DNA from: Paragorgia papillata
Taxonomy: Eukaryota > Cnidaria > Anthozoa > Scleralcyonacea > Coralliidae
Assembly: GCA_035771165.1 (NCBI GenBank)
Contig: JAWNZC010000296.1
Location: 706,001-770,000 of the forward strand
Length of the DNA stretch: 64,000 nt
Direction of reading: 5' to 3'
Position 1 is the stretch's first letter. Every line of letters begins with the position of its first letter. The translations under genes were made by a program, and so were the position numbers. Positions 56,203 through 64,000 of this stretch are shown here, one piece after another. A model generated the notes under the pieces. It was given only the letters and a program-made list of their open reading frames with translations. It had not been told where the DNA came from and did not search any database.

Positions 56203-56709
56203 ACGAAATTACGCTACCCGAACAAAATTTACCACGTTAGCCCAGCTGCTTTTAAAAGTTGGGGAGAATTTACCAAACAATCTTAGAAACCTCCGTCTTT
56301 CGTTTCATAAATCTAACGAATTTCTTATTTTAAATTTTATAATTAGGTTCCAAATACGATATTCTAGTAAAAGCTAATATACTTGTTTGGTTATTAAGCT
56401 TTTATACTTAATTTTAGCTATTCTTATTTTACCTCGCATTCAATTCTCTTTCTCTTTTCCGGCGTGACTGTCAGAGCGACTTCCTGTGAGTCTTGCTGGT
56501 TGTTGTTGCATTCAAATTTATATCGTTCTGATATAAAAATGCACCTCTTTTTTTCTTAGTAATTTATTTATTGAATTATAATATGGCTTTCTGAATCCTT
56601 GGATCGCATTTTGAGCGATCCCTGGTGTAGAACTTACCAACTTTGCAGTCGGATTTACGTTGTCCAGTGTTGTGATTTGGTTCTTGTGTTCTGTAGTCAG
56701 TCATAGAAA

Positions 56710-59700
56710 ATGTACTTTGTACTTGTATTTATTTTAATTTCGACTTCTAATTGTGCAAAAGAGAAGTGCGAAACATGCAAAGACATGGCGGAACAATTTC
56801 GGGAGGTAAGTGACAATTTTTAAGTAGTTTATAGAATGGTTTGTGCAAAAGTAGACATACTTATAATTTTGCATGAGTTTATTTCTGTGTTTTATTCATT
56901 GTAGTAAATTATAAATGACATTTTTTATGCTTTGTTTTTCTTTCCAAGGGCATGAAGAGAACGTCGGGGCATAATTTTGGAGGTGGAAATACTGATTGGG
57001 AAGAAACGAGGCTTGGAAGCTTTGCAGATAGGTAAACAGAATTTGATTGTATTCATATGGGAATGAATGAGTAAATGAATGAATAAAGCAAAAAAGAGTG
57101 GAATAAATGTATGGATAAATGAATGACTGAGGAGGCAAAGGTGGAAGGACAGAAAGGAGGGAATAAGCAAATGAATGAATGAATGAGTGAACAAAGGGGG
57201 AAAAGTGAAAGGACAGGAAAGAAGGAATCAATAAATGAGAAAGGAAAAGTGGAAGGACAGGAGGAAATGAATGACTAGATGAATGGGAAAGTGAAAGACA
57301 GGAAAAGTGGAAGGTCAGGAAGGAAGGAAGGAAGGAAGGAAGGAAGGAAGGAAGGAAGGAAGGAAGGAAGGAAGGAAGGAAGGAAGGAAGGAAGGAAGGA
57401 ATGAATGGTGAATGTGGAAGCAAAAGTGGAAGGGCAGGAATGAATGAATGAATGAATGAATGAATGAATGAATGAATGAATGAATGAATGAATGAGGAGA
57501 GAAAAGTGAAAGAACAGTAAGAATGGAATTAATGAATGAGGGAGATTGAAATTTATTTTTTTCTTTAGTGAAACCAGATTAGTTGATATAATTGAAAATG
57601 TTTGTTCATCAACTGAGGTAATTAAACTATAAAGAAATCTTAATGCTATACATGTAGTTTACATGTATGTACACCTAACAAAGCATGCACATATTATATA
57701 ACTATTTAAATTATGAGGGGGGGAAACAAAGCAAAAATGATGTTTAAATTATTAAACGAAGTGGGTCCTAAGTCTCTCGCTGATCTTTCTATTTACAAAA
57801 TTGAGATCTTTGGGACACCTCAAATACTCTTTGTTTACCTCAGCCATGTACCAATAGCATGAAAAGAAGTTTCATGTTTGACAGGGCATACTTATGGAAT
57901 TATTTACCAAAAGAAATTAGGGAGAGTAATTCCCTTTTATGTTTTGAAAATAAAATTGCTACTCACATTATTGACTAACGTATGAAATCTATATAGTTTT
58001 TGTAAATAGCTTTCTTCTACAAACAACTACCGGTACATGTAACTAGCTTTCATTCTACTATACTCATGTAAATAGTTTTCTACTACTATTTTTGGTATAT
58101 CTTGTATATTTATATTTAATATTTTACATGCCCCTCGTGGAAATCAGCTCATGTTGACGGGGTTAGCATGCATTGTATAAATAAAGTCATCTATCTAGAA
58201 CTAACAATAAATATTACTGTATATTATTAGGTTTTTTTGTAAGAAACTTGTTTGTTATTTTTAAATGTGACCTGCATTCAAACTTTTAGTGTCATTCCTT
58301 GGTAGAAGAGCATGAAGAAGATATAGAACAATGGTGGTTTAAAGAGTGAGTGAATTTCTTGGCTTGTGTTTATTAAAATTGCTGTCAGTATTGGACCATA
58401 AAAATAAATCACCAATAGACGTTATTGGAGGATTGGTGCCAAGCCCTAAGGGGGGATGCCACCCCCCATCAATGGTGAGAGGAAATAAAAGGGAAAAAAA
58501 GTAGGGGAAAAGAAATATATATACTTACCTTGCATTCTATCAGGAGTGGGTGGGTGGGTCACAATGCAAAGCAAGAAATCCACAAGTATCAATTCAATAA
58601 ACAGCGCGTGCAAAACCAGTCAAGCTCAGACCACGCTGACAAGACTTTGATGAGCGCTGAGATAATCTCCACATATTATACATGAGTGACCGCTGACTAG
58701 AATTGTCTCCTTTTTTACCTTGCCTAAATTACTTTTAGCCACATGAAAATTATGATGTACTGTTTAATAAACAAGCAGGAGTGTTTTATCAGATATAATA
58801 AAGATACGAGGTGAAGCTGAGTGTTTTTATATCTGATAAAACACAAAGTGCAAGTTTATTGAACGGCTTCAAAAACAAACCACTTGGTAAGTTCATTGCC
58901 ATAGTAAGTTTGAAAAATAACCTTGTCTAAGCCGAGAAAATCAAAGCTAAAGTTTATGTAAATCAGGAGGTATCTTTATCACATATTATAAAGACACTGA
59001 TTAAACTTTAATTTCTTTTGAATTTTCCTCATGAATTATTAATGTCTTTTTGACATTGTTATAATTAAATCATAATTATAAACATACAATTAATAATTAT
59101 ACACAATATATATGATATTTCATGTATAGTTTTATGAAATATTTTGTAGTTTTTCCATGATCAATAAAAGAGAAATTCATCAAACATTTTTTTTTTTTTT
59201 GGTTTTTTATCATACTTTTAATATTTATCATTTTTAAAATTTATTTTATATCTTTTTTTTCCAGAAAATCAAAAGGTGTTGAATTAGAATCGTGGCTCTG
59301 TGTTGATACAGTCAAAGGTATGTACACAACTGGAACAAATGTAATTTTATTTAAAAATAAACAAGAATTATGCAGGAATCAATTGATTTTTTTATTTGAA
59401 AAGTAAATTAAAAATTGTTTTTAATTAACAAAATAATTTAGCGATTGAAAATAGTTTTTAAAAAAATTATTTGTTTTATAATTATAGTTTGTTGTCCTAA
59501 AGGGAAGTTTGGTCCAAATTGTGAAGGTAAGGTTATTATTCTCACTGAATTTTTTTGTTGTTATTATTTTTATAATAGACAGATCAGATAGATAGGTGGA
59601 TAACTTAAAAAAAACACAAAAAAACCCCAACAACAATAAAAAACTTCATATGAGTCATTCTTGGCCTATCCTGGTCCCAGAGGTTCTATGTACGCCGCCT

Positions 59701-62700
59701 GCTTCCCTCCCCGAATGCTGAAAGCGGCGAGAGAACCTCTGGTCGAAGACACCACCAATCTCACTTTCATGTTGTACAGTGAAACCTGAATTTTGCGACC
59801 CCCATGTTTTACGACCACCTGTCATATACAACCACTTTTTCTGGCACGGACGATTTGTAGTTGAAATATACCTGCAATGAGCGTCCACCTGCCTTACGCG
59901 TCCAGCGACCGCTTTTTTGTGTCCCAAACAAGAAATTTACCTGTTATGAGCGACCATTTCATATTAAAAGCTGGCACAAAGGTAGCTGGCACTATGTAAA
60001 TAAAATACGGGATGGCGGGACGGATGATCCTGATTGGGAATAACATCTTGTGGACCGTGCGAAGAATGGCTTCGTATCTGATACTGTGAGTGTGACGAAG
60101 AAGACGAAGAAAACGAAGTCGAAGACATTGGAGAAAACGAACAAGAAACTCCTGTAGTGTCAGTGCAAGAAGCAGCTAGATGGTTGCTGAGCTAAGGTGA
60201 TTTGACTTTAAGAATAATAAGTATGATTTGTAGACACCATGCTTAACATCGAAACTAAGTGAAATTTGACAATCGCAATAAAGCAAAGAAAGCCTTATAT
60301 AATTATATCAGCTAGTGTACATACAGTAATTCTAACTTAAATAATAAATTAATTTGTTATCTTCAAGTTGGATTTGTTCATGTCTTATTGCTAACATTTC
60401 ACCGTCCTCCCAAATAATTCCGATCGGCCATATAAAAAATCCAAATTTTTTATTTTGATGACGTCATTCGAAAAACCTGTCTGAACGACCACCTGTCCTT
60501 AATGACCACTTTTACGTGGCAACTGGGGTGGTCGCAAAACTTGGGTTTCACTGTATATCTAAAACACCGGCCCCCTATCAGATTTCTTCGCGAATCAGAA
60601 AATGGGGTCAAGATCTGACCCTAGCGACTTCATTGGCTCTGAGTGATCAAAGAAATGGCCAGTTCGACCAGACGTTCTCTCGCCGCTTTCAGCATTCAGG
60701 GGGGCTCATAGTTCAGGCAGGAAATTGGGTTAACCCTTTCACTCCCAAATACAGAATTTTCCGTACTTTATTGTTTTACTCTACTCATTTTCACTCATAA
60801 TTTGGAAAATGATATATAACTTGGTTTTTGCTCAACAGATTGTCCTGGAGGCTCTGATAGTCCTTGTTCAAAACATGGAAATTGCAAGGTTTGTAAATTT
60901 TTATTTTGTATTTCAAATAATTAAGTGTGCTGGCTAAAATAAAATAAAATGTTTTGATTTTCTAATATGTCAATGACATTATAGGGAGATGGGAGTAGAA
61001 GTGGTTCTGGAGAATGTGAATGTGATGAAGCTTATACTGGAAAGAAATGTGATGAATGCAAGGAAGGATTTTACCAGGATACCAACAACACGTCAGAACT
61101 GAGCTGTCTAAGTAAGTGACTGCCACTTAATTTAGGCTTGATTTAGAATTAAATATTTACCAGTAATAGGTTTTAATAGGTTTACTATTAAGTTGCTGTT
61201 TTGGAAATGGATTTCTTGATTTTGTTTGCAGAATGTCATGAATCTTGTGATGGCTCTTGCCATGATGGTTCACCAAAAGGTTGTGAAACTTGTAAAGATG
61301 GTTGGGAGCATACAGAAGATGATGGATGTGTTGGTAAGAGCTCACTACGCAATCTAGACAAAATTTTGCAATGGAGAGGAAAGGAAAAGAAAGGAAAGGA
61401 GAGGAAAGGAGAGGAAAGGAAAAGAAAGGAGAGGAGAGGAAAGGAGAGGAAACGAAAGGAAAAGAAAGGAAAAGAAAGGAAAGGAGAGAAGAGGAAAAGA
61501 AAGGAAAGGAAAGGAGAGGAAAGGAAAGGAAAAGAAAGGAAAATGAAGGAAAGGAGAGGAAAGGAAAAGAAAGGAAAGGAGAGGAAGGAGAGGAAAGGAA
61601 AGGAAAGGAAAAGAAAAGAAAGGAGAGAAGAGGAAAAGAAAGGAAAGGAGAGGAAAGGAAAGGAGAGGAGAGGAAAGGAAAGGAAAAGAAAGGAAAAGAG
61701 AGGAAAGGAAAAGAAAGGAAAGGAGAGAAGAGGAAAAGAAAGGAAAGGAGAGGAAAGGAAAGGAAAGGAGAGGAAAGGAGAGGAGAGGAAAGAAGAGGAG
61801 AGGAAATGAAAGGAAAGGAGAGGAAAGGAAAGGAGAGGAAAGGAAAAGAAAGGAAAGGAGAGGAAAGGAGAGGAAAGGAAAGGAGAGGAAAGGAGAGGAA
61901 AGGAAAGGAAAAGAAAGGAAAGGAGAGAAGAGGAAAGGAAAAGAAAGGAAAGGAAAGGAAAAGAAAAGAAAGGAGAGGAAAGGAAAAGAAAGGAAAGGAG
62001 AGAAGAGGAAAAGAAAGGAAAGGAGAGGAAACAAATGAAGAGAAGAGAAAAAGAGAGAAAAAGAAAGGAATTGAAAGGAGAGAAGACAAAAGGAGAAAAA
62101 AAACAAAAGAAGAGGAGAGGAAACAGAAGGAAAGAGAAAAGGAGAGGAAATGAAAGGAAAGAAAAGTAGGGGGAAAGAAAGGAGAGAGGAAGTAACAAAA
62201 GGAGGGGAAATGAAAGAAGAGAAGAGAAGAGAAAAGGATAGGAAAGGAGATAAGAAGAGAGGAAATGAAAGGAGAGGAAATGAAAGGAAAGGAAATGGAA
62301 GGAGTGAAGAGAAAAGGAAAGGAGAGAAGAAGAGAGGAAATGAAAGGAGAGGAAATGAAATGAAAGGAAAGGATATGGAAGGAGAGAAGAGAAAAGGAGA
62401 GGAAAGGAGATAAGAAGAGAGGAAAGGAAAGGAAAGGAAATGCAAGGAGTGAAGAGAAAAGGAGAGGAAAGGAGACAAGAAGAAAGGAAATGAAAGGAGA
62501 GGAAATGAAAGGAGAGGAAATGAAAGGAAAGGAAATGCAAGGAGAGAAGAGAAAAGGAGAGGAATCAAAAGGAGGAAAGGAGAGGAAAGGAAAGAAGAGG
62601 AGAGGAAACGAAAGGAGAAGAGAGGAAATGAAAGGAAAGAGAAAAGGAGAGAAGAGGAAAGGAAAGGAGAAAAGAGGAAAGGAGAGAAAAGGAAATGAGA

Positions 62701-63194
62701 GAAGAGAAAAGGAACTGAAAGGAGATAAGAAGAGAGTAAATGAAAGTAGAGGAATTTGAAGGAGAGGAGAGAAAAGAAGAGGAAAAGAGAAAAGAAGAGA
62801 GGAAATGAATGGAGAGGAAATGAAAGTAGAGGAAAAGAACTGAATGAAGAGAAAAGAAGAGGAAAGGAGAGAAGAAGAGAGTAAATGAAAGTAGAGGAAA
62901 TGGAAGGAGAGGAAAGGAGAGAAGAAGAGAGGAAATGAATGGAGAGGAAATGAAAGTAGAGGAAAAGAACTGAATGAAGAGGAAAGAAAAATGGATAAGA
63001 GGAAACGAAATGAGGTTAAAGGAAATGAGAAGAATATGGAAAATAAAGGAGAGGAAATGAAAGAGAAAGGAAAATTTTGTTTCAATTACAAAGCTTTCCA
63101 ACTCTCTTTGCAGATAAAAATGAATGTGAATCGAGTGATGTATGCGAGTCAACAAAATACTGCAACAACACACCAGGCAGTTTCAAATGTGAAG
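56710..63194 (+). CDS. CRELD: CRELD (cysteine-rich with EGF-like domains), 5' ten exons, 3' end outside window
   Basis: Exons: 56710-56805, 56949-57031, 57569-57617, 58290-58345, 59265-59317, 59488-59526, 60839-60888, 60985-61111, 61232-61333, 63114-63194, continuing past the window in phase 1. 245 residues are seen. Order: signal peptide MYFVLVFILISTSNC; CETC motif; the CRELD-specific WE region (HNFGGGNTDWEETRLGSF, SETRLVDIIENVC, EEHEEDIEQWWF); LESWLCVDTVKVCCPKGKFG; EGF-like modules (PCSKHGNCKGDGSRSGSG, ECDEAYTGKKCDECKEGF); a furin-like Cys repeat; and a calcium-binding EGF (DKNECESSDVC...NNTPGSFKCE). CRELD proteins act in the ER as folding and disulfide factors (CRELD2 is secretory, CRELD1 membrane-bound); which type this is depends on the missing 3' exons. 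All AG/GT phases are consistent. It shares a promoter interval with HSP90B1. Confidence 0.93.
57060..57510. repeat. (AATG)n and (GGAA)n arrays in CRELD intron 2
   Basis: AATG-type at 57060-57200 and 57440-57495, GGAA at 57318-57400. Confidence 0.9.
57725..58195 (+). mobile_element. LINE 3' end in CRELD intron
   Basis: Broken frames read MFKLLNEVGPKSLADLS, then MFDRAYLWNYLPKEIRESNS. Followed by a 3' UTR with CATGCCCCTCGTGGAAATCA and AATAAAGTCATCTATC. Frameshifted remnant. Confidence 0.65.
58415..58745. repeat. Dispersed repeat with 41-bp unit, inverted copy
   Basis: Reverse orientation of 50320-50650: GACGTTATTGGAGGATTGGT, TGATAGAATGCAAGG inverse, and one inverted 41-bp unit. 58745-59260 is AT-rich CRELD intron with nothing further recognised. 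Confidence 0.75.
59680..60725. mobile_element. Outer inverted-repeat element around the Tigger remnant
   Basis: GAATGCTGAAAGCGGCGAGA at about 59713-59732 is mirrored by TCTCGCCGCTTTCAGCATTC at about 60679-60698, with further inverted ACCTCTGGTCGAA-like sequence. It encloses the pogo-type element. Confidence 0.6.
59777..60553. mobile_element. pogo/Tigger-like DNA transposon remnant
   Basis: CAGTGAAACCTGAATTTTGC ... AACTTGGGTTTCACTG, flanked by TA; subterminal GCGACCACCTGTC repeats typical of Tigger elements. Between about 60090 and 60196 a frame reads acidic DEEDEENEVEDIGENEQE then SVQEAARWLLS and stop, like a transposase C-terminal end. The rest is deleted. Confidence 0.7.
61365..63085. repeat. 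1.7-kb almost pure purine intron (GGAAA/GGAGA)n in CRELD
   Basis: The + strand is A/G with very few pyrimidines between the exons at 61232-61333 and 63114-63194. Complementary long Ser/Phe/Leu frames are artefacts. Confidence 0.95.
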
Positions 63195-63204
63195 GTAAGT
63201 TATA

Positions 63205-64000
63205 AATAGATAAATAAATAAATAAATAAATAAATAAAAACAATTATCATTAATCACTTCAACGATCCCGAAATCCCAGTCTTTTTTCAGGTTTGTTTGT
63301 ATTGTATTATCCGAGGGTGTAGCCTGGAGATTTTTATTATTTTCTCGTGTTTGTTGTCCCCTAATGAAACACGATAAACGAGTGTTTGATCTTGCTTCTC
63401 AAACGAGTATTCGCGTCGCGATTTGCGGTGTTTTCTTCATTGATTTAAATATGCAGATTAAGAAACGTGATCCAGTTCACTGGGAAGTTTCCTACAGGTT
63501 TTCTGATTGGGCATCAAAACTCATGCATGTGATGTGGTATACATTCTTGGATTGGCATTCATGAATTATTGTAGACTTGCTCCAAGTCCGCCTCTTAGCG
63601 CTAGTTTTTGCGGGCGGGTGGAAAGGCGGGCGAGCGGAAAAGCGGGAGGAAAGAGACGGACTTGTTTCGCCTGCAGGTTTTTGAATCTTATTAAATATTC
63701 TGGCGGGAAATCGCTGAAATGTACATCGCCCTGTTTGACGTGTTTCGGGTTGTCGTACATGCAATGGAAAGTGGTTCTACCCCTACTAAAACGTTTTCAA
63801 GAGTCTGTTTAACTCCAACTTCCAAAGATAGCACTTGCATAGCAATTTAGCGTGAATATAATTATTAGCCCGAATTACGTCACCGGTCGAAAAATTCACC
63901 GGTGAATTTTGGCGTGCTGCAGGTGGGAAAAGTCCTTTTCAACGAGGAACCGAAAGGTCAAAAATGTTTGAAAAGGACTTTGAGAAAGTCTAGAATTATT
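63205..64000. other. CRELD intron, right edge of window
   Basis: (AAAT)n at 63206-63238, then unique sequence; no exon with both splice sites and an EGF pattern could be supported. Confidence 0.5.

Larger units (their letters stand above)
55995..56709. promoter_or_regulatory. Divergent HSP90B1/CRELD promoter interval
   Basis: 715 bp between two start codons facing away from each other. It carries a cluster of three ER-stress elements (56109-56202), a TCACGTGA E-box near 56172-56179 and CCAAT boxes in both orientations. The half near CRELD (about 56240-56400) includes AT-rich sequence that vaguely resembles a LINE 3' end and may be an insertion. No clear TATA box. Start sites cannot be placed from sequence alone. 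Confidence 0.7.

Noticed and set aside
63364..63812. Overlapping small frames at the right edge
   Set aside because: Inside the CRELD intron, no EGF cysteines and no supporting splice sites.

Overview
This is nuclear DNA from an intron-rich, repeat-heavy invertebrate animal. There are no operons. Every supported gene is split by GT-AG introns, and the introns are packed with simple repeats, small DNA transposons (MITEs) and LINE 3' ends. My best guess is an anthozoan cnidarian (coral or anemone), from the gene families and from LINE fragments that resemble those of coral genomes. That is inference.

Layout. (1) 1493-20862, + strand: the 3' part (13 exons, 861 residues seen) of an L1/neuroglian/neurofascin-type adhesion receptor with 2 Ig, 5 FN3, one membrane helix and a tail carrying the FIGQY ankyrin-binding motif. 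Its 5' exons lie left of the window. (2) 20863-25198: intergenic, with a minisatellite, two hAT-like MITEs and a duplicated block just upstream of the next gene. (3) 25199-35002, + strand: a seven-exon DUF4062 / STAND P-loop NTPase / TPR protein resembling nephrocystin-3. Its Walker A lysine is replaced by valine. (4) 37165-55994, - strand: a complete 12-exon HSP90B1 (GRP94, endoplasmin) of 880 residues ending in KEEL. (5) 56710 to beyond 63194, + strand: the first ten exons of CRELD, cut by the right edge of the window.

How the genes relate. HSP90B1 and CRELD are head to head with 715 bp between their start codons. That interval holds one perfect ER-stress element (CCAAT-N9-CCACG) and two one-mismatch copies within 94 bp. 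Both genes are ER folding factors, so this looks like a shared, divergent unfolded-protein-response promoter. It is the most interesting functional signal in the window.

Mobile DNA. Many MITEs can be delimited to the base by inverted termini and target duplications: TTAA, TTA/TAA, TA, 5-6 bp, 8 bp and 9-11 bp classes. Several are confirmed by an empty site elsewhere in the window. Four copies of a 5S-rRNA-derived SINE are present. Two hAT-like elements carry the same 20-bp minisatellite as internal cargo. No tRNA gene, intact rRNA gene, CRISPR array or complete transposase gene was found.
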